A stretch of DNA of 64,000 nucleotides from CAIKLP01 sp965279595 (lineage in GTDB: Bacteria; Bacteroidota; Bacteroidia; Sphingobacteriales; Sphingobacteriaceae): the NCBI GenBank assembly GCA_965279595.1, contig OZ257246.1, positions 186,001-250,000 on the forward strand, written 5' to 3'. Each line of letters begins with the position of its first letter. Positions within the stretch are counted from its first letter, which is position 1. The notes under the pieces were generated by a model. That model worked only from the letters and a program-made list of their open reading frames with translations. It did no database searches and had not been told where the DNA came from. This document shows, one piece after another, positions 10,701 through 19,140 of the stretch. Both the position numbers and the translations under genes were made by a program.

Positions 10701-11429
10701 GTTTGGAGCAATACATACACCTTCAAATCCTCGGTTATTTTTACGATACTTATAAGCTGTATCAATAGCAATATCAATACTTTCAGAACCTATCAAATTT
10801 TTGTAAGGTGTAAATCTTGCAATCACTACTCCATTTGAATTTAATTTCCAAATAGTTGGACCACCTTCTTCACAAATCCAAAAATTTCCTTGACGATCAA
10901 CAGCTACACCTTCTGCGTCAATTCCCCAAACATCTTTATTAGATAGTTTAGAATTAAAATTAGCACATACTAATACCGTATCAGTTGAACCTGCTTCTAA
11001 AGCGGTACTTCCAAAGCCAGTTGGGTTTAATAAACCACTAGCACCATTACCATCAGGTCTTTTCATGGTAATAGTTTTCAATATCAAAATGGAATCACCT
11101 TCAATTTTGATTCTATGTATTTTAGGAACATAGTTTTTGAATCCGTATATTTTGTCATAAGTTGGACGACAAGAAGCTGTATTAGCGTTTGCTGCATCTA
11201 CGTTTACTCCTCTATCAGAAATTGTCCAAAATTCTTTGCCATTGGTTCCTTCAATATAAAACAAACCAGAGAAACCTGCTTCTCTAAAGTTAATATTTTG
11301 AAAGGTTCCAATAGGAGCTGATTGATTATTTTGATAATCTTTCAGCAGGTTGATTTGCGCCTTAACACCAATAGATATGAAGGTTGTAAGGGCAATCAGC
11401 ATTGCAATTTTTTTGGTAAATCTTTTCAT
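7716..11429 (-). CDS. Secreted phytase-like/PhoX-like protein with Ig-type modules and type A T9SS sorting domain
   Basis: The start is ATG 11429 (MKRFTKKIAMLIALTTF); an upstream TTG is part of the promoter. The product is 1237 aa. After the signal peptide, an esterase-like/phytase-like beta-propeller region spans about 20-430 (FREAGFSGLFYI, WTISDRGVNVD, EGVAVDRQGNFWICEEGG). A second propeller-type region resembling PhoX/DUF839 spans about 440-920 (SADGLGLIKNSDQTFTLLTN, CGESGEES). Ig-like modules follow, then a C-terminal sorting domain starting VYPNPNDGKITVKF. It is likely exported by T9SS and tethered to or released from the surface. Phosphate-ester hydrolysis is inferred only from the fold families. 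Confidence 0.85.
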   Translation of the reverse strand: MKRFTKKIAMLIALTTFISIGVKAQINLLKDYQNNQSAPIGTFQNINFREAGFSGLFYIEGTNGKEFWTISDRGVNVDAANANTASCRPTYDKIYGFKNYVPKIHRIKIEGDSILILKTITMKRPDGNGASGLLNPTGFGSTALEAGSTDTVLVCANFNSKLSNKDVWGIDAEGVAVDRQGNFWICEEGGPTIWKLNSNGVVIARFTPYKNLIGSESIDIAIDTAYKYRKNNRGFEGVCIAPNGKIYSIIQSPLLYPTKAVGEGSRVHRILEINPDNNSTKMYAYLNQGIIGASGSNQIRLRDWKLSDITAVNDSVFLVIEQALRGTTDLKYVYQINLNGASAVSSGLYGGLTLEALVDSTGLANNGIKPVKKKLFMNLLTNGWDPILEKPEGITIINDSTIAICNDNDFGQVSPSENGVATATNIKSHLYLYSLKGVNKLVNYKKYQAVNSVVLANHSKAPSFLFSNYDIPGIEMYRLIGSDDSLIQSPSFVFGGSADGLGLIKNSDQTFTLLTNHEDNFSVSRVTLDPSFKPVKGEYIMNSNAGIWRLCSGTMVKPEIHGFGPYFLTCGESGEESMTHAINPFTNPVVDTMLTEATSYTLAKGLGRWSAENAVPLPKDTYPGKTVIIIGDDDSGTAGGQVALYVANTGDLQGGTLYALKQKSGEYKETKMKVNGATHDVEFVAIPNHKSLTGAQINSFCQNINAIRFGRVEDVDYRKGNTDAGREIYFTVTGQDYTGLNADTSRTKYGRVYRLKLDKTNMLTGKLECILDGDDKSASNAARTFYDVDNICVTNDYVYVQEDPNGYAPNGDPSRHDSRIYQYDIETRNLFTVTELDHRRRGAAYPDSAKYNQNANANAYAASSIGSWEYGGLIDISEDVNIPNTFLLAIQPHTWRGAKYKGVDGGTIRKSEFQGSALVVLKNIPRAKIKLPKVSNVEVCRGDSVTLIASEGYDNAQYRWYSVPTGGTVLHVGNSFKVKTDINKTYFVSAYALGTEGVRNSAFVKVIERPNFDLGADFVACEKTELNVVGVNGNVIWNDNSTSKTLEVTKSGTYWVKVTNQNGCSKMDTIQVTINPLPETPVISINGSMLTSSNANGNQWYKDSVAIPNATSQTYTAIESGAYTVRTTDAITGCVSRKSSSVAMILLGLDETLASNEFKVYPNPNDGKITVKFNIEQRSNVKIRITNLIGQTVYENNLFNFEGNYSESVDLSKFANGQYLVNVYNDFVNMQKIITKQ

Positions 11430-11453
11430 GAATTTTATTTTTTGATTGATGCT

Positions 11454-11461
11454 CAAAAATA
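11454..11461 (-). promoter_or_regulatory. -7 promoter element TATTTTTG of the 1237-aa T9SS gene
   Basis: The minus strand reads TATTTTTG, an exact match to TAnnTTTG, 24 bp ahead of ATG 11429. No clear TTTG is seen at the -33 spacing. The last three bases form an in-frame TTG that would otherwise look like a start codon. Confidence 0.5.
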
Positions 11462-11602
11462 TCCATGAAGTATTACCGAATTCTTAACCCTATTTTATGC
11501 TTAACTTGAATTTGTGTTAAGAGAAAATAAAATTGTTCAATAAATTGCCTATTTATTAATAATTTATTGATGTTAAAGGTGAATTATAGAAACACTAAAA
11601 TG

Positions 11603-11638
11603 AAACAGGCTATTTATTTTTCAATAAATAACCTGTTT
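11603..11638 (-). terminator. Hairpin terminator after the subtilisin gene
   Basis: AAACAGG-C-TATTTATT (11603-11618) pairs with AATAAATA-A-CCTGTTT (11623-11638) around a 4-nt loop, with one mismatch. It lies 30 bp downstream of the subtilisin stop on the minus strand. The 3' arm ends in TTT followed by CATTTT, so the U-tract is weak, but position and stem support a terminator. Confidence 0.6.
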
Positions 11639-11667
11639 AAAAAGTATATTAAAATTTAAAATTGAAT

Positions 11668-14556
11668 TTAGTAAACAATCAACTTCACCGTTTCAATTCC
11701 TTTTAAAGATTCTAAAGACACTAAATAAATACCTGCTTTTAAGTCATTGATATCAGCATCAAATTGATATGGTCCAGTGTACCAATTACCTTTTGCAATG
11801 GTTTTTACTATTCTACCCAATTCATCTCTCACTATTATTTTTGCAACTGCAGGTTCATTTAATTGAAATGAAATTCCCACTTTATTATTACTTGGGTTTG
11901 GACTTAACTTTAAACTAAATAAATCCGATTTACTTTGATTCACTGACAAATTCAATACTACTGCATTGTACTTGTTTTGGGCAGCTTGAGCACTTGCTTG
12001 TAAATCAGCTAAATTATCACCACCAATAAATGCAAAAGCAATTACTGCATCTTCATTTGGATTAACTGTATATGGTCCAGCACCAATTGTGTATTGTACA
12101 TCTAAACCAGTTCCAGTAAAACCAACACTATCATTCACAATACCACTAGATAAGGTAGTGTATTTATCAGCCAAAGTAAATCCATCATTTTGTAACCCAT
12201 CAATAATTGAATATGATTGTCCATAATAAGCAACTGGAGCAAAATTACTCAGGACTTTAACAGCACCCAGGGGGTCAGTTACACCTGTTGACATGGCTAC
12301 GCCCATTTTATTCGAATCATCCCAAATCAATCTATTAGTTGCTGAACTAACAATATCCCAATCTAAAAACAAGCCTGCATACATACCAGTAATTGCATTT
12401 GGGTTGTTGTTTTTAATTTTATATTCAACCATAATGTATTTATCATTTGGTAATTGACTCCATGCAAATTCACGATGTTTGATTAATAAATTTTGTGGTA
12501 TTAATGCGTTCGCATCATTGAACTCACCTTTTGAAATAAAATCAATACCTGGCTCATTATATTGTGATACGCGTTTGGTTACTACAAAATTCTCATCAGG
12601 AGTAGTTGCATCAGATCTTGCGTTATTTGAAACAAGAGTTGGTGATTGAGCTACCATCAATGCAGCTTCATACAACATGCTTGTACCATTATATACAAAT
12701 CCTAAACCACCTGTTCCATCTCCATTTCTGTATCCTACTCTACCTATTCCAGTAGCTGTACTTTGCACTTGATTAACCGTAATATTTACAGAAGAAATAT
12801 TTACTTCAATACTAAAGAACTCAGCATCAACATAAGTACCATCAGCATATGCTATTTTAAAATTCACTTTCGTATTTTCTGTTACTCCTGCTTTAACAAC
12901 AAATTTGAATGGTTGCGCAACGAATGTTTGCATTGTTGAAATTACTCCTGGATTAATAGAAGAATTTAATAAGGTAATTGCTGTTGAAGTAGTAGTAATA
13001 GTTGCAGTAAGATTGCTAGTAGCTTGAAGAAAGTTAGTTAAATTTAACATTAGACTAACTGTATCACCTGATAACAACGCGCCATTATTTTTATCTATTA
13101 AAGTCATATTTGTGGCTCTAATAGATGGCGAAGTAATAGTCAATGCGCGCAATAAATTTATCCTTCCTTTTCCTAATTTATCTTTGTATTTCACAGCGCT
13201 TTTTGAATAAACATCATCAGAAGTTACTCTTAAAAGTTCACCAACTTGCAAACCATTTAAATTGGGAAAATGAGATTTCACAATTGCAGCAGCACCAGCT
13301 GTAATAGGCGAAGCCATTGAAGTTCCATCGTATGAATTATAGGAATTATTAAAAGTTGTACTAAATATATTTGAACCTGGTGCCATCACATCAACCGTGT
13401 AATTAAAACTTGTAAAACCAGAAGCTTTATCAGTTGAAGTTGAAGATGCTACTGAAAGCACTCCTTTATAAGAAGAAGGAAATTGAGCAATATCAATTCC
13501 ATCATTTCCAGCTGCTGCAACTACCAAAGCTCCTTTAATGATTGCATAATTAATTACATCTTGCCCGAATGAGCCACCACCAGCACCACCCCATGAACAA
13601 TTGATAATAGATGCTCCATGATCTGCAGCGTAAACAATTCCTTCATAACCTGTATAAATTGCATTTTCATAAACATCAGGTGTGCATTTAATGAAAAGTA
13701 ATTTGCATTTATAACCAATACCTGAAATACCTATTCCATTATTTGAAACCGCTGATGCATCACCACCAACATGTACACCATGATCATTACCACCCGACTG
13801 TACATTTGGATCACCATCAGGAACAAAATTTGATGATACAGGACCAACCATATCCCAACCTTTAAAATTATCTATATAGCCATCATTATCATTGTCAATT
13901 CCATCCATCGGATCAGCATAATTATATTTTACGTTTGCTGCTAAATCAGGGTGATCTAAATCTCCTCCGGTATCAACTATACCAATAACTGTGTTGGTAT
14001 CTCCTTTTGAAATATCCCAAGCTTCATAAGCTTTAATTATTTTCTGAAAATAATTATGGCCACTTGCTGTGTCAGGATCATTAGGTGTATGATCCGTAAA
14101 ATAAATATATGCAGGTTCCGCATATACAACATCTTCAGATTTTAAAATTTCATTGATTGCATCTACTACATTTACTTGGGCAGTATAATGCAATTCAAAA
14201 ATAGTTGTCAAATCAACAGCTTCCTGACCTGGAAACATTTTTAAAGTGGAAACACTTGCATTTGGAAATTTTGCATTTGTTTGATCAACTCCTAAAAGAT
14301 TAAATGTCTTTTGTAAAGAACTTAAGTTTATTTTATTGACTTGGCAATTTGCCTTTTGATCAGGATTAATCTTTACAATAACTATATTTTCACGATAGTT
14401 TTTTACAGAAACTCCTTCAGCCAATTTAAAAGTTCTTGATCTACTTTGTACTTTTCCCCCTAGCTGTTTTAGGTTTGGGTTACTTGCATCAACTGTATTG
14501 TTTAATAAAAACAAACACAATGAACTTGTGGCAATAATTTTAATAGGATTAAACAT
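11668..14556 (-). CDS. Subtilisin-family (S8) serine protease with T9SS sorting domain
   Basis: This 962-residue secreted protease has a signal peptide (about 1-24), then a propeptide-like region to about 150, then the S8 catalytic domain. The triad is visible as Asp195 (VDTGGDLDHPDL), His259 (NDHGVHVGG) and Ser413 (DGTSMASP), with the oxyanion Asn in AAAGNDG near 351. The His box HGVHVGG differs slightly from the usual HGTHVAG. A beta-rich region follows, and the last 80 residues start LSPNPSNNKVGISF and form a type A T9SS domain. It is probably surface-bound or released and degrades protein. It is preceded by a small lipoprotein gene 9 bp upstream, likely co-transcribed. Confidence 0.92.
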   Translation of the reverse strand: MFNPIKIIATSSLCLFLLNNTVDASNPNLKQLGGKVQSRSRTFKLAEGVSVKNYRENIVIVKINPDQKANCQVNKINLSSLQKTFNLLGVDQTNAKFPNASVSTLKMFPGQEAVDLTTIFELHYTAQVNVVDAINEILKSEDVVYAEPAYIYFTDHTPNDPDTASGHNYFQKIIKAYEAWDISKGDTNTVIGIVDTGGDLDHPDLAANVKYNYADPMDGIDNDNDGYIDNFKGWDMVGPVSSNFVPDGDPNVQSGGNDHGVHVGGDASAVSNNGIGISGIGYKCKLLFIKCTPDVYENAIYTGYEGIVYAADHGASIINCSWGGAGGGSFGQDVINYAIIKGALVVAAAGNDGIDIAQFPSSYKGVLSVASSTSTDKASGFTSFNYTVDVMAPGSNIFSTTFNNSYNSYDGTSMASPITAGAAAIVKSHFPNLNGLQVGELLRVTSDDVYSKSAVKYKDKLGKGRINLLRALTITSPSIRATNMTLIDKNNGALLSGDTVSLMLNLTNFLQATSNLTATITTTSTAITLLNSSINPGVISTMQTFVAQPFKFVVKAGVTENTKVNFKIAYADGTYVDAEFFSIEVNISSVNITVNQVQSTATGIGRVGYRNGDGTGGLGFVYNGTSMLYEAALMVAQSPTLVSNNARSDATTPDENFVVTKRVSQYNEPGIDFISKGEFNDANALIPQNLLIKHREFAWSQLPNDKYIMVEYKIKNNNPNAITGMYAGLFLDWDIVSSATNRLIWDDSNKMGVAMSTGVTDPLGAVKVLSNFAPVAYYGQSYSIIDGLQNDGFTLADKYTTLSSGIVNDSVGFTGTGLDVQYTIGAGPYTVNPNEDAVIAFAFIGGDNLADLQASAQAAQNKYNAVVLNLSVNQSKSDLFSLKLSPNPSNNKVGISFQLNEPAVAKIIVRDELGRIVKTIAKGNWYTGPYQFDADINDLKAGIYLVSLESLKGIETVKLIVY

Positions 14557-14565
14557 ATTGATTAT

Positions 14566-14832
14566 TTATTGTATAATTTGAGGTTTGATATTGCAATTTT
14601 CTTTGATCCATGCGAGGTCGAATTCAGCTAATTCTCTTCTTTCTCCTGCAATAATAAAATATTCTAAATTGGAATTTTTACTATCTGTACTTGGCATTTT
14701 ATTTTGATACCATTCATCTGGACAAGCCCTTTCTAAATTAGTATTGGCATTTTTTTTCTTAGTACAACAAGCACTGATTAAATAAATAGCAGTACACAAA
14801 AAAGCAAAAGTTAATAGCCTAGTTTTCGACAT
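14566..14832 (-). CDS. Small hypothetical lipoprotein, 88 aa
   Basis: The start is ATG 14832 (MSKTRLLTFAFLC), preferred to an in-frame TTG nine bases upstream. A lipoprotein signal ends in LISACC, followed by KKKNANTN. The mature part has two more cysteines (ERACPDEW, KENCNIKP) that could form a disulfide. No domain is recognised. It sits 9 bp before the subtilisin gene on the same strand, so the two may be expressed together. Any role with the protease is speculative. Confidence 0.6.
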   Translation of the reverse strand: MSKTRLLTFAFLCTAIYLISACCTKKKNANTNLERACPDEWYQNKMPSTDSKNSNLEYFIIAGERRELAEFDLAWIKENCNIKPQIIQ

Positions 14833-14943
14833 AATAAGCAAGATACTTAAATTTTGTAAAAAAGGGAATTAACATTCGCTATGGGGGTTTTTAAATTCTT
14901 AGAATTTAAATGATTGGAAAATATTAAATATCATTCGACTTTT

Positions 14944-14973
14944 AAAAAAAAAGCCCTGTGAAACACAGGGCTT
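14944..14973 (-). terminator. Terminator of tRNA-Phe
   Basis: A perfect 10-bp stem, AAGCCCTGTG (14951-14960) and CACAGGGCTT (14964-14973), closes a 3-nt loop and runs into nine T on the minus strand (14952-14944). It begins four bases after the tRNA discriminator. Confidence 0.92.
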
Positions 14974-14977
14974 TAAG

Positions 14978-15050
14978 TGGTGATACCTGGATTCGAACCA
15001 GGGACACAAGGATTTTCAGTCCTTTGCTCTACCAACTGAGCTATATCACC
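14978..15050 (-). tRNA. tRNA-Phe (GAA)
   Basis: The minus strand folds into a full cloverleaf. The acceptor is GGTGATA/TATCACC with discriminator A, the D arm is GCTCAGTTGGTAGAGC, and the anticodon stem-loop GGACTGAAAATCC carries anticodon GAA. The T arm holds GGTTCGAATCC. CCA is not encoded. A terminator follows directly, so it is a single-gene unit. Confidence 0.97.
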
Positions 15051-15062
15051 CTTTTGGGTCTG

Positions 15063-15070
15063 CAAATGTA
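15063..15070 (-). promoter_or_regulatory. -7 promoter element TACATTTG of tRNA-Phe
   Basis: The minus strand reads TACATTTG (TAnnTTTG) 12 bases before the tRNA 5' end, the expected distance for a short leader. The -33 region is T-rich without an exact TTTG. Confidence 0.6.
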
Positions 15071-15208
15071 AACGCTTTTTCCGGTTATGAAAATTTTTTT
15101 TAAAATTTCTTTATTCTTTTATTATCATTCTAATTAAAACTATTTTGAAAATGCTTCATAAAAGATGGTCAGTATTCTTTAAATTCGTGTCTTTATTAAT
15201 TGTTGCTT

Positions 15209-16504
15209 ATGATCTTACAAATTCTATTTCTTCTTTTTTTAAGTATAGCTGTTTGGCTTTTCTCAAAAAACGTCAGTAAAATACGTCGCAATATCTTGTT
15301 AGGTAGAGATTTAGATAGAAGTGACCGACCTTCAGAACGTTGGATGACAATGATAAAAGTAGCTTTAGGGCAAACAAAAATGGCTGTAAGACCAGTTCCA
15401 TTTATTTTGCATTTGCTTATTTATGTGGGCTTTATCATCATAAACTTAGAAGTTTTAGAAATAATAATTGATGGTCTTTTTGGAACTCACCGAGTATTTG
15501 CACCCGTTTTGGGTCCAGTTTATGACCTTTTAATTGGAGGGTTTGAATGGTTGGCCCTTGGCGTTTGGCTTGCTTGTGTGATTTTCTTGGCTAGAAGAAA
15601 TATTCTAAAAATAAAAAGATTCAGTGGAATTGAAATGACTCCATGGCCAAAATCTGATGCAAATTATATTTTGATTACTGAAATTTTATTAATGTCAGCC
15701 TTCCTCTTGATGAATGCTGCTGATGCCAAATTACAAGCAATGGGGTCAACACATTATGTGACCGCAGGTATATTTCCAGTTAGCTCTTTATTAGTAGACT
15801 GGTTGCCTAATGCTGAACAATCACTAATCGCAATTGAAAGAGGTTGCTGGTGGTTTCACATTCTAGGTATATTGGCATTTTTGAATTATGTACCCTACTC
15901 AAAACATTTTCACATATTCCTAGCATTTCCAAATACTTACTTTTCAAATTTAAATGCAAAAGGTAAATTCAGTAATATGACTTCAGTAACAAATGAAGTT
16001 AAGGCCATGCTTGATCCAAGTTTTACTCCACCAGTAGTTGAAAATCCTGGAAGGTTTGGCGCTAAAGATGTTAGAGATTTAAATTGGAAACAATTGATGG
16101 ATTCTTATTCATGTACTGAATGCGGTAGATGTACATCTGTTTGCCCTGCTAATCAAACAGGCAAATTGCTTTCTCCTAGAAAAATAATGATGGATACCCG
16201 TGACCGCATTACTGAAGTCGGAAAAGGAATAGATAAAAATGGGAAAGATTACGTTGATGAAAAATCTTTATTAGATAATTATATTACACGTGAAGAGTTA
16301 TGGGCTTGTACTTCTTGTAATGCATGCACTGAGGCTTGTCCTGTTAATATTGACCCTCTATCTATCATTATGGATTTAAGAAGGTATTTAGTTATGGAAG
16401 AATCAGCTGCACCTGCAAGTTTAAATGCAATGCAAACTAATATTGAAACAAATGGTGCACCTTGGAAGTTTTCTCCAAGTGATAGAGCTAATTGGATTAA
16501 TTAA
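15209..16504 (+). CDS. Membrane iron-sulfur electron-transfer protein, HdrC/HdrD-like
   Basis: The start is ATG 15209 (MILQILFLLFLSIAVW); two TTG codons just upstream are rejected. The product is 431 aa. The first 250 residues hold about five or six membrane helices with histidines placed as in NarI/HdrE cytochrome b subunits (LHLL, WWFHILG, SKHFHI). Two 4Fe-4S motifs follow: CTECGRCTSVCP (Cys 302-312) and CTSCNACTEACP (Cys 367-377). Such proteins pass electrons between the quinone pool and a CCG-domain partner, here probably the protein at 17026-17820. The redox substrate is not known. Confidence 0.87.
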   Translation: MILQILFLLFLSIAVWLFSKNVSKIRRNILLGRDLDRSDRPSERWMTMIKVALGQTKMAVRPVPFILHLLIYVGFIIINLEVLEIIIDGLFGTHRVFAPVLGPVYDLLIGGFEWLALGVWLACVIFLARRNILKIKRFSGIEMTPWPKSDANYILITEILLMSAFLLMNAADAKLQAMGSTHYVTAGIFPVSSLLVDWLPNAEQSLIAIERGCWWFHILGILAFLNYVPYSKHFHIFLAFPNTYFSNLNAKGKFSNMTSVTNEVKAMLDPSFTPPVVENPGRFGAKDVRDLNWKQLMDSYSCTECGRCTSVCPANQTGKLLSPRKIMMDTRDRITEVGKGIDKNGKDYVDEKSLLDNYITREELWACTSCNACTEACPVNIDPLSIIMDLRRYLVMEESAAPASLNAMQTNIETNGAPWKFSPSDRANWIN

Positions 16505-16542
16505 TTAGTAAAAAATAGAATAAAATTTTGATTGGCGTATAG

Positions 16543-16965
16543 ATGGATTTAAAAGAAGCAAAAGATCAAGAAGGAAAATTATTAAGTCCGGTATTACCTG
16601 AAGAAGTAAAAAATTTTTTGATAGATATTGATGGGACAATTTGTGATGACATACCTAATGAAGAACCTTGGAGAATGGAAGATGCCAAAATTTATGATGG
16701 AGCTTTAGATACATTGAATAAGTGGTTTGATCAAGGACATGTGATTACATTTTTCACTTCAAGAACGGAGGCTCATAGAGAAGTTACGGAAAAGTGGTTA
16801 GCAAAAAATGGATTTAAATACCATGGAATATTATTTGGTAAACCACGAGGAGGAAATTACCATTGGGTAGATAATCATATTGTACGAGCTACACGATATG
16901 AAGGGATGTTTACCGAATTAGTAATGGCAGACGCAAAAATACAAGTATTTAAAACAAGTAAATAG
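16543..16965 (+). CDS. HAD-like phosphatase-fold protein
   Basis: This 140-residue protein has HAD motif I as DIDGTIC (Asp28 nucleophile, Asp30), motif II as FFTSR (Thr/Ser), a Lys in GKPRGGNY, and a motif III region reduced to WVDNH instead of the usual DD pair. It resembles short HAD proteins sometimes labelled as phosphoheptose-related in Bacteroidota. A small phosphometabolite substrate is possible. It lies between the two iron-sulfur genes, 38 bp after the first and 60 bp before the second, so it may belong to their operon. Confidence 0.75.
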   Translation: MDLKEAKDQEGKLLSPVLPEEVKNFLIDIDGTICDDIPNEEPWRMEDAKIYDGALDTLNKWFDQGHVITFFTSRTEAHREVTEKWLAKNGFKYHGILFGKPRGGNYHWVDNHIVRATRYEGMFTELVMADAKIQVFKTSK

Positions 16966-17025
16966 TTTAAAAATATTATCAATATTTATTTTAACAAACA
17001 TCAAAATAAATTTAAATAATTAAAG

Positions 17026-17820
17026 ATGGAATTTAAGATACCTACAATGGCTGAAATGATTGCCAACGGTGAAGAACCAGAAATTTTATTTTGGGTGGGT
17101 TGTGCTGGAAGTTTTGATGAGAGAGCTCAAAAAATAACAAAAGATATTGCTAAGATCTTACATCATGTAGGAATGAAATTTGCTATTTTAGGAACTGAAG
17201 AAAGTTGTACTGGTGACCCAGCTAAAAGAGCTGGCAATGAATTTTTATTTCAGATGCAAGCCATGGCAAATATTGAAATACTAAACGCTTATCAAATAAA
17301 GAAAATAGTTACCGGTTGCCCACATTGTTTCAATACAATTAAAAATGAATATCCTGAATTAGGAGGAACATATGATGTAATTCATCATACCCAGCTAATT
17401 CAAGAGTTAATTGATAATGGCAAATTAAAAGCTAGTAATGGTGAATATTTTAAAGGAAAAAAAATCACTTATCATGACCCATGCTATTTAGGTAGAGCGA
17501 ATGGTGTATATGAAGCACCACGTGAAATATTGGAACAATTAGATGCTGATTTAGTTGAAATGAAAAGATGCAAAACCAATGGTTTGTGTTGTGGTGCTGG
17601 AGGAGCACAGATGTTTAAAGAACCGGAAAAAGGGAACAAAGATATTAATGTTGAAAGAGTAGAAGAAGCTTTAACTCTTAACCCTAATATAATTGCAGCT
17701 GGTTGTCCATTTTGCATGACCATGTTAAGTGATGGTGTTAAGCATTTTGAAAAAGAAAAAGAGGTACAAGTATTAGATATTGCAGAAATTACTGCTAAAG
17801 CTAATGGCCTTTCTAATTAA
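17026..17820 (+). CDS. CCG-domain iron-sulfur protein, HdrB-like
   Basis: This 264-residue soluble protein has two CCG-type halves. Key cysteines lie in WVGCAGSFD, EESCTGD, TGCPHC, HDPCYLGR, GLCCGAGG and AGCPFC. In heterodisulfide reductase subunit B and in LldE/GlpC, such motifs bind a special 4Fe-4S cluster at the catalytic site. With the membrane iron-sulfur protein at 15209-16504 it probably forms a quinone-linked oxidoreductase. Partner identity rests on gene order. Confidence 0.88.
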   Translation: MEFKIPTMAEMIANGEEPEILFWVGCAGSFDERAQKITKDIAKILHHVGMKFAILGTEESCTGDPAKRAGNEFLFQMQAMANIEILNAYQIKKIVTGCPHCFNTIKNEYPELGGTYDVIHHTQLIQELIDNGKLKASNGEYFKGKKITYHDPCYLGRANGVYEAPREILEQLDADLVEMKRCKTNGLCCGAGGAQMFKEPEKGNKDINVERVEEALTLNPNIIAAGCPFCMTMLSDGVKHFEKEKEVQVLDIAEITAKANGLSN

Positions 17821-17828
17821 TAAATAAA

Positions 17829-18302
17829 ATGAACGCAAAAAGCAAAGTTTGGATTTACCAAGCTAATAGAAAACTAACTTTAGAAGAAGTAAAAAATATC
17901 AATACTGAATTGGAAATTTTTTGTAAAAATTGGGCAGCTCACAATGTTCAGCTAGAAGCAAATTCAGAAATTAGATACAACCAATTTATTATTTTAAAGG
18001 TAGATGAATCCAATACGAATGCAAGTGGATGCTCTATTGATTCTTCTGTTAGATTTTTACATGATCTTGAAAATAAATACCAAATAGAATTATTTAATAG
18101 AATGTTATTTGCTTATAAAAACGAAAATGAAATTATTACTTTAAATAAAGATGAATTTCAAGAAGCAATTAATACTTCTAAAATAAAATCAGATACTCTT
18201 GTTTTCAACAACCTTGTTCAAAATATTGAGCAACTTGAAACCCAATGGGAATTACCTTTTGATCAAAGTTGGCACAAAAATTTATTTCAAACTTTAGCAT
18301 AA
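17829..18302 (+). CDS. Conserved Bacteroidota protein of unknown function, 157 aa
   Basis: It begins MNAKSKVWIYQANRKLT, has a central NASGCSIDSSVRF segment and ends with FDQSWHKNLF. From memory, homologues in Bacteroidota are labelled 'ABC transporter ATPase', yet no P-loop, signature or Walker B motif is present, so that name has no support. It is soluble, with no signal peptide. It lies 8 bp after the HdrB-like gene and 4 bp before the first MbnP gene, which suggests co-transcription. Confidence 0.75.
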   Translation: MNAKSKVWIYQANRKLTLEEVKNINTELEIFCKNWAAHNVQLEANSEIRYNQFIILKVDESNTNASGCSIDSSVRFLHDLENKYQIELFNRMLFAYKNENEIITLNKDEFQEAINTSKIKSDTLVFNNLVQNIEQLETQWELPFDQSWHKNLFQTLA

Positions 18303-18306
18303 GAAA

Positions 18307-19107
18307 ATGAAAATTAAATTTATCATCAGCATCCTATTTTTATTTTCAGTTATTAGCTGCAAAAAAGAAAACGAAACAACAGCAAATCCAGCCGCAAAAA
18401 CTGGTTCGTTAACAATACAAATTGACCATACGGTAGGCGATAGTAATTTGATTTTAAACAAATCAGTTCATACCAATGTCTTAGAACAAAACTTTACCAT
18501 TAACAAATTCAATTACTTCATTTCAAATATTAAATTAAAAAAAGAAGATGGTTCATTTTTTACCATTCCTCAAGACAGTAGTTATTTTTTAATAAAAGAA
18601 TCTGATACATCTACTCTATCATTTAAATTAAATAATATTCCTGTTGGAAATTACCAGAGCATTCAATTCATTATTGGTGTTGATAGTGCAAGAAGTACTA
18701 TGCCTGCTGAACTCCGTACCGGTGTGCTTGATGTTGCAGGTAAAGCTGCTGATATGTATTGGGTGTGGAATACAGGATATATCTTTTTAAAATTACAATG
18801 CATGCCAATTATTCCTAGAGGAACCGATTCAAGTTCAGTGATTCCTTATGTTTATCATATTGGAGGCTTTGGAGGATTAAACAATCCTACTTTAAATAAT
18901 TTAAGAACAGCTAACATAGATTTCAACTCAACTTTAATTATTAACAACACTTCTAAACTTTTTTTAAAGGCAGATGCCTTAAAAGTTCTTGAAGGCACTA
19001 CTAACATTAATTTCATCAGCACACCAACTGTAATGCTAACCCCATTTTCAAAAAATATAGCTGATAACTATCAAAGTATGTTTAGTTTTATGAAAATTGA
19101 AAACTAA
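18307..19107 (+). CDS. MbnP-family lipoprotein, copy 1
   Basis: This 266-residue protein has a lipoprotein signal ending SVISC (Cys about 18). The mature part matches the MbnP family: a beta-rich region SLTIQIDHTVGD, INKFNYFISNIKLK, IQFIIGVDSA, and the tryptophan-rich MYWVWNTGYIF. In methanotroph MbnP (family knowledge), a tryptophan is turned into kynurenine by the dihaem enzyme MbnH and takes part in copper binding. A paralogue and an MbnH-like dihaem gene follow directly. Copper binding here is inferred. Confidence 0.82.
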   Translation: MKIKFIISILFLFSVISCKKENETTANPAAKTGSLTIQIDHTVGDSNLILNKSVHTNVLEQNFTINKFNYFISNIKLKKEDGSFFTIPQDSSYFLIKESDTSTLSFKLNNIPVGNYQSIQFIIGVDSARSTMPAELRTGVLDVAGKAADMYWVWNTGYIFLKLQCMPIIPRGTDSSSVIPYVYHIGGFGGLNNPTLNNLRTANIDFNSTLIINNTSKLFLKADALKVLEGTTNINFISTPTVMLTPFSKNIADNYQSMFSFMKIEN

Positions 19108-19140
19108 TTAATATACTAAATCTGAATTTTCTAAGTTAGA

